The notes beneath the pieces are model-generated. The model was not told the origin of the DNA. It did not search any database and saw only the letters and a list, made by a program, of their open reading frames with translations. Both the position numbers and the translations under genes were made by a program. Shown here piece after piece: positions 1 to 7,192 of a DNA stretch of 10,170 nucleotides (positions within the stretch are counted from its first letter, which is position 1; every line of letters begins with the position of its first letter). This DNA comes from Alphaproteobacteria bacterium (GTDB lineage Bacteria > Pseudomonadota > Alphaproteobacteria > Micropepsales > Micropepsaceae). The DNA is taken from contig JAGWRJ010000604.1 of the NCBI GenBank assembly GCA_028869725.1, positions 1 through 10,170 on the forward strand. Direction: 5' to 3'.

Positions 1-318
1 CCGCGCCAGAAGGCCCGGGCCGCAGGCATCGCGTTTGCCGATCACTTTGTGATGCCGGTTTGGGGAGAACCCACACTGCCCCAGTTTCGCGCGCACCTTA
101 CCCGTCTTAAGCCAGGCATCAGCGAGATATTTGCCCATCCGGTGGAAGATGGCGCAGAACTGCGAAGCTATGATCCGCGCGACGCCGACGTGCGCGCCGG
201 AGATTATGTCACGCTGACCGACACGAAGCTGGCCCAGATCCTTGCCGAGGAAAAGATCGAGCGCATCAGCTTTCGTCCGTTGCGCGAGCTGATGCGGCAG
301 GGCACGCGTCAGGGGTGA
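1..318 (+). CDS. YdjC/ChbG-family carbohydrate deacetylase, C-terminal part (5' end outside window)
   Basis: The reading frame is open from the first base and ends at TGA 316-318, so this is the last 105 residues of a longer protein; the GTG at 49 is probably internal. The tail reads PRQKARAAGIAFADHF, then a block with LKPGISEIFAHPVEDGAEL, then YVTLTDTKLAQIL and a final ISFRPLRELMR. This matches the C-terminus of YdjC/ChbG/HpnK-like deacetylases, where PGxxEixxHP supplies a conserved His and the closing ISFRxL strand completes the barrel. Family members remove acetyl groups from N-acetylated sugars such as chitooligosaccharides or hopanoid-linked GlcNAc; the substrate here cannot be told. The N-terminal metal-binding residues lie outside the window. 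Full-length relatives are usually about 250-310 residues. The 3' end overlaps the end of the opposite-strand hydrolase by 10 bases. Confidence 0.75.
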   Translation, partial: PRQKARAAGIAFADHFVMPVWGEPTLPQFRAHLTRLKPGISEIFAHPVEDGAELRSYDPRDADVRAGDYVTLTDTKLAQILAEEKIERISFRPLRELMRQGTRQG

Positions 319-1229
319 GACGCAAAGAATGCAAGCGTTGCAGCCCGTGCCTGGCGGGCATCTGTATACCACATCTGATGTCCGGCATTGGCGTAGGTAA
401 CGGCCTCCGCCCCGGGAATGTGGTGCGCCAGATAGCGGTCGATGATGCGCAGAAACGGGTATGATTTGGCGCCGCTCATGACAAGAACCGGTACGCGGAT
501 TTGTGCGACATCACGCGCGGACAGCGGAGGAAACAGCGTTCCGTCCGTCATCATCACGTCCCATTCGTGGGCGTTGCCCAGCATCTCAGCACGATCGGCC
601 GCAGAAAAGCGGTGCGTCCACGCAGTGGGATCGGCAAACACATAGTCGATGAACGCTGCCACCCCGGCCGCATCGTGGTGGGCACGAAAATCTTTCTGCA
701 TGGGTTCCACCATCCGTGCCTGGATATCGGTATAGAGCGCACGCGCGCGCGCGCGGCCCGGTCCTGTGACGTCTTCCAGCAGGGGAATGGCGGGCGGCTC
801 TGCGAGCACCACTGCCCGCAGCAGCTCAGGGTGTCGAATAGCGAGATAAAGTGCCGTCAGCGCACCATAGGAGTGGCCCACCACATACACCCGTCCCAGA
901 TGCAAAGTGTGAATGAAAGCCGCCAGATCCTGCGCATCCGCGATGGCTGAGTAACCGGCACGGGCCGGATTGTGATTGGGCGGATTATAGCGCCGACTGT
1001 AAGCGATGGCGCGATAGTGCCGCGCGGCGAAGGCAGGCACCTGCTCCTGCCAGTAGTTCATCTGACTGAGAGAGCCGTGCACAAAAATCACTAGTGGCCC
1101 CGCTCCCTCTTCAGCGTAGTGGAGGACGAGGCCATGTCCGATCGCAGCCACCCCGAAGCGCAGCTGCCCTGCCATCGCGGAGGGAGGAAGAAGGAGAATA
1201 AGAGCCGCAATGGCGAATGTGAGGCGCAT
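309..1229 (-). CDS. secreted alpha/beta-fold hydrolase
   Basis: A 306-residue protein of the alpha/beta hydrolase superfamily. It begins with a clear signal peptide (MRLTFAIAALILLLPPSAMA, likely cut before GQ at 20/21), so it should act in the periplasm or outside. The HGS oxyanion motif is at 51-53, the nucleophile elbow GHSYGA at 118-123 (Ser120), and the catalytic His is probably His284 in NAGHQMW. The usual acid after strand 6 is not obvious: that segment reads VLVMSGAKSYPF with no Asp in the normal place, so the third residue of the triad is uncertain. The substrate is unknown. The start at 1229 is preceded by AAGGTGA (1235-1241) and puts the signal peptide at the N-terminus. An in-frame ATG at 1301 has an even better ribosome site, GAGGAG at 1307-1312, and would add 24 residues. 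It diverges from the GIN-domain gene. Confidence 0.85.
   Translation of the reverse strand: MRLTFAIAALILLLPPSAMAGQLRFGVAAIGHGLVLHYAEEGAGPLVIFVHGSLSQMNYWQEQVPAFAARHYRAIAYSRRYNPPNHNPARAGYSAIADAQDLAAFIHTLHLGRVYVVGHSYGALTALYLAIRHPELLRAVVLAEPPAIPLLEDVTGPGRARARALYTDIQARMVEPMQKDFRAHHDAAGVAAFIDYVFADPTAWTHRFSAADRAEMLGNAHEWDVMMTDGTLFPPLSARDVAQIRVPVLVMSGAKSYPFLRIIDRYLAHHIPGAEAVTYANAGHQMWYTDARQARAATLAFFASHP
742..755. repeat. (CG)7 dinucleotide tract inside the hydrolase gene
   Basis: Seven uninterrupted CG units, continued on the left by another GCGC after one A. The tract encodes the GRARARAL stretch (about residues 158-165) of the hydrolase. Such alternating purine-pyrimidine runs can slip during replication. 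A change of one unit would shift the reading frame in mid-gene, but nothing shows that this happens. Confidence 0.9.
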
Positions 1230-1382
1230 GGAGGTCACCTTCGGAACAATCGCAGTCATGGTGCCTGAAAGCGCCGGCCGTGAGCCCCTCACCAGACGCA
1301 TGGCTGCTCCTCGCCCGCATAATGGCTCGCCACTAAAGGCCCTGCACTAGATTTATAGGGAATAAACCCAGGAGTGATTGCA

Positions 1383-1952
1383 ATGCGCTATGGACCGGTT
1401 CTTGCCCTGTTCGTCCTGATGCCGGCTTCGGCGGCAGTGGCCCAGACCATACCGGTCGCGGCCTTTCATGCCGTCGACGTACATGGTGGCGGCGAAGTGA
1501 TTCTCCATCACGGCGCCGCCCAGCGTGTCACCGTCGTCAAGGGTGACGCGAAAACCGCGGAGATCCGGGTCGATCCCGCGGGCACGCTGCATCTTTCACC
1601 GTGCGCAAGCGCAATGGGCTGCTTCTGGCATCAAGGACCATTTAGGGTTGAGGTGATCACGCCGACCATAACGGCGATCAACGTCCACGGCGGTGGCGAG
1701 GCCCGGGCCGACGGAACGTTTCCGGTTCAGCCACATCTCTCCGTGTCAGTCCATGGTGGTGGTGAGGCGGATCTGAAGGCTATTCAGGCGCAGACGGTCA
1801 ACGCGAACATTCATGGCGGTGGCGAAGCCAAGGTTTATGCCACGCAGAAGCTTGCAGCAGAGGTATATGGTGGCGGCGAGCTACGCTACTGGGGCCACCC
1901 AAGCGTCTCTTCCAGTGTTCATGGCGGTGGCAGCATCTCCCGGGGCGACTGA
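1383..1952 (+). CDS. secreted GIN-domain (DUF2807) beta-repeat protein
   Basis: A 189-residue protein with a signal peptide (MRYGPVLALFVLMPASAAVA, cut before Gln21), so exported. The mature part is a single GIN/DUF2807-type domain: short beta strands separated by glycine turns, a putative auto-transporter-like adhesin fold in Pfam terms. The turn motif HGGGE is at 34-38, 102-106, 124-128 and 144-148, with YGGGE at 162-166 and HGGGS at 180-184, giving a regular 18-22 residue step after the first. Cys74 and Cys80 lie close together between turns 1 and 2 and could form a disulfide. ATG 1383 is chosen because AGGAG (1370-1374) sits 8 bases upstream; the GTG at 1374 overlaps that site and cannot use it. 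The molecular role of the family is not well established; binding or an envelope function is a guess. The gene stands alone, diverging from the hydrolase and converging on folC 28 bases away. Confidence 0.85.
   Translation: MRYGPVLALFVLMPASAAVAQTIPVAAFHAVDVHGGGEVILHHGAAQRVTVVKGDAKTAEIRVDPAGTLHLSPCASAMGCFWHQGPFRVEVITPTITAINVHGGGEARADGTFPVQPHLSVSVHGGGEADLKAIQAQTVNANIHGGGEAKVYATQKLAAEVYGGGELRYWGHPSVSSSVHGGGSISRGD
1482..1934 (+). repeat. six degenerate HGGGE-coding repeats
   Basis: Six copies of a short motif of the form CAT/CAC-GGN-GGN-GGN-GAR lie within the GIN-domain gene, starting at 1482, 1686, 1752, 1812, 1866 (TAT for the first codon) and 1920 (AGC for the last). Third-codon positions differ between copies, so the repeat is conserved at protein rather than DNA level, as expected for a beta-solenoid with one glycine turn per coil. 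Confidence 0.8.
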
Positions 1953-1980
1953 GATCTTCCAGCAGGCGCGAGCGGAAGGC

Positions 1981-3300
1981 CTAGCCGTTTTCGGCGAGCA
2001 CCCTGCCGGCAAGATAGAGCGAGCCGCAGATCAGGATACGGGGCGCATCATCGACGTCGCCCATCCGCGCCCACGCGCTGACCTGCAACATGGCGTCGTC
2101 GGGATCATCGGCGGGACTGGCTTCCAATCCCGCCCTGCGGGCGGCGTCGTAAAGCTCTCCCGCACCCATGCTCGCCTCTGCACCTGCGATCGCCACAGTC
2201 ACGACGTGCCGTGCCAGACCGCGAAACGCCGCCAGATAGCCGACCGCATCTTTGGTCTTCAGCATGCCGCAAATCAGATAGAGCGGCTTGGGGCTCTTTT
2301 CTTCGAGATCCGCAAGGGCGCGGGCGATGGCATGGGCGCCATGCGGATTGTGTCCACCATCAAGCCAGACCTCCGCTCCGGGCGGCGCAGCCTGAACGAG
2401 CGGTCCACGCACCAGCCGCTGCAGGCGTGCTGGCCAGTCGACGCTGCGTAACCCGGTCTCGATCGCCGCGTCGGCGCCCCAGCCGCGCCCGGCATGACGC
2501 AAGGCGGCGATCGCTGTGGCGGCGTTTTCAATCTGATGGGCACCTGTGAGCCGCGGCAGGGGCAGATCGAGCAGACCGTGCTGATCCTGATAAACCATAC
2601 GGCCATGCTCCTGATGGGCGAAAAAATCCTGGCCAAACACATAAAGCGGCGCGCTGAGGGCATCTGCGGTACGGGCTATCACGTCGCGCGGCACATCATC
2701 CTGGTTGCCCACGACGACGGGGACACCGCTTTTGATGATGCCAGCCTTTTCGGCCGCAATGCCTGCGATCGACTCACCGAGGAATTCGGCGTGATCTAGG
2801 CCGATCGGGGTGATGACCGTCATGGCAGGACGCACCACCACATTCGTTGCATCGTACCGGCCGCCCAGCCCGACTTCCAGAACGAGCGCATCGGCCGGCA
2901 CCCGTGAAAACGCCAGGAATGCTGCGGCAGTGGTGATTTCGAAGAAGGTGATCGGTTCACCCTGATTGGCACGCTCGCATTCGTCGAGCACGGCTGCAAG
3001 TTCGGCTTCCGATATCAGCTGGCCTGCAATGCGGATGCGTTCATGAAAATGCACGAGGTGAGGCGAGGTATAAACGTGAACCTTGCGGCCCTCAGCCTCC
3101 AGCATGGCGCGAGCAAACGCGCAGGTCGAACCCTTACCATTGGTACCGGCCACGTGAATGACAGGCGGAAGCGACTGCTCGGGATGACCAAGTCGCGCCA
3201 GCAGACGCTGAATGCGATTGAGGACCAGATCGATCCGCTTTGGATGCAGGCCCAAGAGCCGCTCCAGTATCGCCGCGCTGGACGGGCGTTCTGTAATCAT
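1981..3300 (-). CDS. folC: bifunctional dihydrofolate / folylpolyglutamate synthase
   Basis: A cytoplasmic ATP-dependent ligase of 439 residues, typical for FolC. It joins glutamate to dihydropteroate and then extends the gamma-glutamate tail of reduced folates. The Mur-ligase-like ATP site is at 51-59 (AGTNGKGST). The TSPHLVHFHERI block at 78-89 forms the substrate loop. LEVGLGGRYDATN at 141-153, GLDHAEFLG at 167-175 and EKAGIIKSG at 184-192 are family signatures, and LDGGHNPHGA marks the C-terminal glutamate-ligase domain. ATG 3300 overlaps the accD stop in ATGA, so translation is probably coupled. It is the last gene of the trpF-to-folC operon and ends 28 bases from the oppositely oriented GIN-domain gene. 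No strong terminator is visible in that gap. Confidence 0.96.
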   Translation of the reverse strand: MITERPSSAAILERLLGLHPKRIDLVLNRIQRLLARLGHPEQSLPPVIHVAGTNGKGSTCAFARAMLEAEGRKVHVYTSPHLVHFHERIRIAGQLISEAELAAVLDECERANQGEPITFFEITTAAAFLAFSRVPADALVLEVGLGGRYDATNVVVRPAMTVITPIGLDHAEFLGESIAGIAAEKAGIIKSGVPVVVGNQDDVPRDVIARTADALSAPLYVFGQDFFAHQEHGRMVYQDQHGLLDLPLPRLTGAHQIENAATAIAALRHAGRGWGADAAIETGLRSVDWPARLQRLVRGPLVQAAPPGAEVWLDGGHNPHGAHAIARALADLEEKSPKPLYLICGMLKTKDAVGYLAAFRGLARHVVTVAIAGAEASMGAGELYDAARRAGLEASPADDPDDAMLQVSAWARMGDVDDAPRILICGSLYLAGRVLAENG

Positions 3301-4232
3301 CGCGACGCGGGCGTTGCCGCTGCACTGTGGCTGGCTTCAGCCGAAATGATCGCCGGAATCTGAAGCGGGCGCGGTTTGGGCTTCTTCATCAGGATGTGAA
3401 TCAGGCGCGAGAGGGTGGGACGCAGATCGTGACGGTGAACCACCATGTCCACCATGCCGTGATCGCGCAGATATTCGGCACGCTGAAAACCTTCCGGGAG
3501 CCGTTCGCGAATGGTCTGCTCGATCACCCGCTGCCCGGCAAAGCCGATGAGGGCACCTGGTTCGGCAATGTGCACATCACCGAGCATGGCGTAGGAGGCC
3601 GACACGCCGCCGGTAGTCGGGTCGGTCAGTACCACAATGTAGGGAAGTCCGGCTTCTTTCACCTGATCAACGGCGATGGTTACGCGCGGCATCTGCATCA
3701 GGGACAGAAGCCCTTCCTGCATGCGGGCTCCACCGGCTGAGACGAAGAGCACAAAGGGACGCTTTTCATCAACCGCTACCTGCATGGCACGTACGAGGGC
3801 CTCACCGACGCCCATTCCGAGCGAGCCACCCATGAAGTCGAATGGCTGTACCGCAGCCATCACCGCCAGGCCATCAAGGGTGCCACGGGCAGCAACGAGC
3901 GCCTCGCTTAGGCCGGTTTTGGCGCGGGCTTCCCTGAGCCGGTCGGTATAGCGCTTGGAATCGCGAAACCTGAGCGGGTCGCTCATCACTTCCGGCGCAG
4001 GCAGGGTTTCATAAACCCCACCGTCGAAGAAACTGCGCAGCCGGTCGGCCGCACCAATGCGCATGTGATGACCGCAGCGCGGACAGACATATTGGGCTGC
4101 GTCCAGATCGCGGTGAAAGATCATCTCGCCGCAGGATGGACATTTGCGCCAGAGATTTTCGGGCGTTTCCGAAAGCCGCCCGGCCATCAGGCTTTTAATC
4201 CGTGGGCGGACGAAGTTTGCGATCCAGTTCAT
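3297..4232 (-). CDS. accD: acetyl-CoA carboxylase carboxyltransferase subunit beta
   Basis: AccD pairs with AccA to move the carboxyl group from biotin on AccB to acetyl-CoA, making malonyl-CoA for fatty-acid synthesis. The 311-residue protein begins with the four-cysteine zinc ribbon (Cys31, Cys34, Cys50, Cys53) typical of bacterial AccD. The crotonase-like carboxyltransferase core follows, with FMGGSLGMGVGEA at 133-145, SAGGARMQEG at 165-174 and TTGGVSASYAMLGD at 206-219. The last ~15 residues (EASHSAAATPASR region) are a low-complexity tail. ATG 4232 lies 9 bases after the trpA stop. The sequence CTAGGATGGGATT before it means the ribosome site overlaps the trpA stop codon. The partner accA is not in this window. 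Placement between trpA and folC is a familiar proteobacterial order. Confidence 0.97.
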   Translation of the reverse strand: MNWIANFVRPRIKSLMAGRLSETPENLWRKCPSCGEMIFHRDLDAAQYVCPRCGHHMRIGAADRLRSFFDGGVYETLPAPEVMSDPLRFRDSKRYTDRLREARAKTGLSEALVAARGTLDGLAVMAAVQPFDFMGGSLGMGVGEALVRAMQVAVDEKRPFVLFVSAGGARMQEGLLSLMQMPRVTIAVDQVKEAGLPYIVVLTDPTTGGVSASYAMLGDVHIAEPGALIGFAGQRVIEQTIRERLPEGFQRAEYLRDHGMVDMVVHRHDLRPTLSRLIHILMKKPKPRPLQIPAIISAEASHSAAATPASR

Positions 4233-4241
4233 AATCCCATC

Positions 4242-5072
4242 CTAGCACGTTTGGCCGCGTGCTCCATGCACCGCATCGGAGAGTTCCCGGCAGAATTCCA
4301 GGGTGTGTGCGAGCAGCGCCTCCCCCGCAAGTCCCTTTGCGTGGGCCGCGGCGATCCGTGTGACGATTGCCGAGCCGACCACCACGGCGTCTGCAAGTCG
4401 AGCGATCTTCGCAGCCTGCTGAGGGGTTCTGATGCCAAAGCCGACTGCGACCGGAAGCTGCGAGGTCCGGCGCACGCGCTCAATGGCGGCCGCGACGGCG
4501 TCTTCGGCAACTTCCTTGGTACCGGTTACGCCGGCCACCGACACGTAATAGAGAAAACCGCTGGCATCGGCGGTGATGGTCTTCAGCCGCTGCGGGCCCG
4601 ATGTCGGTGTGGCAAGCCGCACCACATCGATACCCTGTGCACGCGAAGGCTCACGCAGCACCGCATCCTCCTCAGGTGGAAGATCGACGGTGATGAGACC
4701 ATCAACTCCGGCTGCCGCCGCATCGGCAATGAAGCGCTCAATGCCATAGGCATGGATGGGATTGTAATACCCCATCAGCACCAAAGGCGTCTGCGTATCC
4801 ACGCTGCGGAAGCTGGCAACAAGATTGAAGATCTTGGTAACGCTGATACCGGCGTTCAAGGCTCGCAGGGACGAGGCCTGAATGGCAGGGCCATCGGCCA
4901 TCGGATCGGAGAACGGAATACCAAGTTCGATGATGTCGGCCCCCGCCCCGGGTAGGGCACGCAGGAGAGCCTGCGTGGTGGCAGCGTCCGGATCCCCGGC
5001 GGTGATGAAGGGGATGAAGGCGCTGCGCTGTGCGGCCTTCAGGGCGGCAAAGCGCGCGGCAAGACGGCTCAC
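4242..5072 (-). CDS. trpA: tryptophan synthase alpha subunit
   Basis: The alpha subunit cleaves indole-3-glycerol phosphate to indole and glyceraldehyde-3-phosphate and channels indole to TrpB. The protein has 276 residues, a usual length for a TIM-barrel TrpA. The catalytic pair falls at Glu49 (ADIIELGIPFSDP) and Asp60 (MADGPAIQ), the same numbers as in the well-studied enterobacterial enzyme. Other signatures are FITAGDP at 22-28, MGYYNP at 100-105, DLPPEE at 130-135, YYVSVAGVTG at 175-184, and the phosphate-binding GFGI (211-214) and GSAIV (233-237). The start is GTG at 5072, which shares GTGA with the trpB stop, so translation of the two subunits is probably coupled, consistent with the alpha2beta2 complex. 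Confidence 0.97.
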   Translation of the reverse strand: MSRLAARFAALKAAQRSAFIPFITAGDPDAATTQALLRALPGAGADIIELGIPFSDPMADGPAIQASSLRALNAGISVTKIFNLVASFRSVDTQTPLVLMGYYNPIHAYGIERFIADAAAAGVDGLITVDLPPEEDAVLREPSRAQGIDVVRLATPTSGPQRLKTITADASGFLYYVSVAGVTGTKEVAEDAVAAAIERVRRTSQLPVAVGFGIRTPQQAAKIARLADAVVVGSAIVTRIAAAHAKGLAGEALLAHTLEFCRELSDAVHGARGQTC

Positions 5073-6283
5073 AGCTTTTCTCCCAAGGCTGCGGCCACCG
5101 AAAAGACGTCCTTGTCTCCCCGACCCGACAGCGCAATGACGATGATGTCGCTGGACGCCATCTGCGGCGCCTCTTTGAGGACATGGGCGATGGCATGCGC
5201 CGGCTCCAGCGCTGGAATGATTCCTTCCAGCCGACAGAGAAGCTGAAATGCCTCGAGCGCTTCGCGATCGGTGACGCTGTGGTACTGGACGCGCCCCGCA
5301 TCGCGCAGAAACGCATGTTCGGGCCCCACGCCGGGATAATCGAGCCCTGCCGAGATCGAGTGCGCTTCCGTGACCTGGCCGTCCGCATCCTGCAACAGGT
5401 AGGAGCGCGCTCCATGCAGGACGCCGGGAATACCACGGGCCATGGTCGCGGCATGATGGGTGGTATCAACGCCCTCGCCCGCGGCCTCGACTCCGTGGAT
5501 TGCGACTTTCTCGTCGTCGAGGAACGGGTGGAACATGCCGATGGCGTTCGAGCCGCCCCCCACACAGGCCACCACCAGGTCCGGGAGCCGTCCCTCCTGT
5601 TCCAGGATCTGGGCACGGGTTTCATTTCCGATCACGCACTGAAAATCACGGACCATGGCCGGATAGGGATGCGGGCCTGCGGCCGAGCCGATGATGTAGA
5701 AGGTGTCGTCGACATTGGCGACCCAGTCCCGCAGCGCTTCGTTCATGGCGTCCTTCAGCGTACGCGACCCGCTCGTGACGGGCCGTACCTCGGCGCCGAG
5801 GAGTTGCATGCGAAACACGTTGGGTTTCTGCCGCTCGATATCGACCTCACCCATGTAGACGACACAGGGAAGACCAAAGCGCGCCGCAACGGTCGCCGTG
5901 GCCACGCCGTGCTGACCGGCACCGGTTTCGGCAATGATCCGTCGTTTGCCCATACGTCGTGCCAGAAGGATCTGGCCCAGGCAGTTGTTTATTTTGTGTG
6001 CGCCGGTGTGATTGAGATCTTCGCGCTTCAGATAGATTCTGGCACCACCCAGATGCGCAGTCAGGCGCTCGGCAAAGTAGAGCGGATTGGGGCGGCCGAC
6101 ATAGTTCCTGAGCAGCCCCTTCAACTCGGCATGAAAGCCGTCATCCTCGCGCGCGGCACGATAGGCAGCCTCGAGATCAAGGACGAGCGGCATCAGTGTT
6201 TCAGCGACATAGCGGCCGCCATAGGCACCAAAATGACCGCTTGTATCCGGTCCGGCCCGCAATGAATTGGGCAATGGCCTCAC
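5069..6283 (-). CDS. trpB: tryptophan synthase beta subunit
   Basis: The pyridoxal-phosphate enzyme that condenses indole with serine to make tryptophan. The protein has 404 residues. The PLP lysine is Lys97 in REDLNHTGAHKINN (87-100), the catalytic Glu is Glu119 in AETGAGQHG (118-126), the PLP-phosphate loop is GGGSNA at 242-247, and SGRGDKD (386-392) is the C-terminal cofactor-contact motif. The N-terminal GHFGAYGGRYVAETLMP block is typical of the standard TrpB (TrpB1) rather than the TrpB2 form. The start is GTG at 6283, overlapping the trpF stop as GTGA; this follows directly from the frame and gives a normal N-terminus. It is translated with trpF upstream and trpA downstream. Confidence 0.97.
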   Translation of the reverse strand: MRPLPNSLRAGPDTSGHFGAYGGRYVAETLMPLVLDLEAAYRAAREDDGFHAELKGLLRNYVGRPNPLYFAERLTAHLGGARIYLKREDLNHTGAHKINNCLGQILLARRMGKRRIIAETGAGQHGVATATVAARFGLPCVVYMGEVDIERQKPNVFRMQLLGAEVRPVTSGSRTLKDAMNEALRDWVANVDDTFYIIGSAAGPHPYPAMVRDFQCVIGNETRAQILEQEGRLPDLVVACVGGGSNAIGMFHPFLDDEKVAIHGVEAAGEGVDTTHHAATMARGIPGVLHGARSYLLQDADGQVTEAHSISAGLDYPGVGPEHAFLRDAGRVQYHSVTDREALEAFQLLCRLEGIIPALEPAHAIAHVLKEAPQMASSDIIVIALSGRGDKDVFSVAAALGEKL

Positions 6284-6954
6284 GCAGAACTCCCTTGCTC
6301 GACGAGGTTTGGCAGCACGCCGCGGGCGGCCGCAATAAATGCCCGGATCCGCTGCGGATCCTTGATCCCAGGCGCCGTTTCAACGCCACTCGACACATCG
6401 ACACCCGGCGCTCCGGAAACGGACAGAGCCTCGGCCACATTATCCGCCGTGAGCCCACCGGCGAGCAACCAGGGCCGCCCGACGCGCTGATGCCTTAACA
6501 GCCGCCAGTCAAAGGCAATACCGTGTCCGCCTGGCCGGCTGGCTCCTGCAGGCGGTCTGGCGTCGAAGAGGAACATGTCGGCAAGTGGCTCGTAGCGGGC
6601 GATGGAGGCCAGATCCGCAGCGTCTGCAAGTGCGAGCGCCTTGATGAGCGGGTGGCCAAACCGACTGCGCAGAGCGGCGAGTCGCTCCGGGCTTTCACTT
6701 CCATGGAGCTGTAAAAAATCCGGCTGTACTGCGGCGATGGCGCGGGCAACCATGTCATCGTCAGGCTCGACAAGGAGCGCGACAGTGCGGGTGCGTCCAC
6801 GGGCCCGCGCCGCAAGATCTGCCGCTCTGTCGTAAGGCAGATAGCGCGGCGATCCGGGGTGAAAGGCAAACCCGATAAAATCGGCGCCCGCACCCAGCGC
6901 AGCATCCAGCGCACGCGCCTCCGTGATGCCACAGATTTTCACGCTCACAGCCAT
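6280..6954 (-). CDS. trpF: phosphoribosylanthranilate isomerase
   Basis: TrpF performs the Amadori rearrangement of N-(5'-phosphoribosyl)anthranilate, the third committed step of tryptophan synthesis. The 224-residue TIM barrel shows the N-terminal VKICGIT with catalytic Cys8, the FLQLHG strand at 80-85, catalytic Asp131 in FDAR, the GGHGIAFDW block at 142-150, AGGL at 165-168, and the phosphate-binding GVDVSSGVE at 184-192. ATG 6954 is chosen because it places KICG at the family's normal position. The frame stays open back to a GTG at 7080, but those 42 residues do not look like TrpF. The ribosome site before 6954 is weak (AAGCGG-like). It is the first gene of the operon; trpC, normally the adjacent step, is not in the window. 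Confidence 0.95.
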   Translation of the reverse strand: MAVSVKICGITEARALDAALGAGADFIGFAFHPGSPRYLPYDRAADLAARARGRTRTVALLVEPDDDMVARAIAAVQPDFLQLHGSESPERLAALRSRFGHPLIKALALADAADLASIARYEPLADMFLFDARPPAGASRPGGHGIAFDWRLLRHQRVGRPWLLAGGLTADNVAEALSVSGAPGVDVSSGVETAPGIKDPQRIRAFIAAARGVLPNLVEQGSSA

Positions 6955-7067
6955 GGGGCGCCGCTTATCGCCGTCCCGACGCACAAAATCAAGCAAACCC
7001 GTAGACCTTGGTTTTTTCAGGGTCCACTTCGACCTGGGCCAGCCCTCATGGCACAGGTTTAAGTTTC

Positions 7068-7099
7068 GCTGGATCGACACCAGCCCCCCTTTGGGCTAG
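7068..7099 (-). promoter_or_regulatory. two mutually exclusive hairpins in the trpF leader
   Basis: Read on the minus strand, CTAGCCC pairs with GGGCTGG (7099-7080) as a 7-base stem with one G-U and a 6-base loop. The GCTGG at 7084-7080 can instead pair with CCAGC at 7072-7068 across a 7-base loop. The shared arm means only one can form at a time. This is the layout of a switching leader, but no U-tract terminator follows and no Trp-rich leader peptide is seen, so a function is only a possibility. The flanking TTTAAG (7058-7063) and CTTAAA (7101-7106) could close an outer stem. Confidence 0.3.
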
Positions 7100-7108
7100 A
7101 CTTAAAAA

Positions 7109-7137
7109 ATCGTTGGCTTGAATACATAGAGCGTCAA
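7109..7137 (-). promoter_or_regulatory. candidate promoter of the trpFBA-accD-folC operon
   Basis: On the minus strand, a -35 box TTGACG (7137-7132) is followed by a 17-base spacer and a -10 box AACGAT (7114-7109, three of six consensus bases). The -35 box is five of six and the spacing is ideal for the housekeeping sigma factor. Transcription would begin near 7102, giving an untranslated leader of about 150 bases before trpF ATG 6954. The surrounding A/T-rich stretch stands out from the GC-rich neighbours. Confidence 0.45.
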
Positions 7138-7192
7138 CGACTGAGAGACAAAGGCCCGCAAAGTAAGGGCGTATGCTCCCGCTCAATGGCGC

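Noticed and set aside
1956..1978. Possible terminator between the GIN gene and folC (CTTCC / GGAAG)
   Set aside because: Only a 5-base stem with a 13-base loop and no T-run on either strand.
1813..2451. Plus-strand open frame overlapping the GIN-domain gene and antisense to folC
   Set aside because: The first part is the GIN gene in another frame and the rest is antisense to folC.
4065..4955. Plus-strand open frame of about 296 codons opposite accD and trpA
   Set aside because: Shadow of the coding strand; no ribosome site or protein-like segments.
4738..5625. Second minus-strand open frame across trpA and trpB
   Set aside because: Out of frame with both confirmed genes and of unnatural Arg/Ser/Trp-rich composition.
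5030..6265. Long plus-strand open frame of about 411 codons opposite trpB
   Set aside because: It is entirely antisense to a well-conserved trpB, its translation is rich in Arg/His/Gly and resembles no protein I know, and it is expected in GC-rich DNA.
6955..7080. In-frame 42-codon extension of trpF with two Trp codons, considered as a leader peptide or longer N-terminus
   Set aside because: It is in frame with trpF rather than a separate peptide, the two Trp codons are not adjacent, and TrpF proteins start just before KICG.
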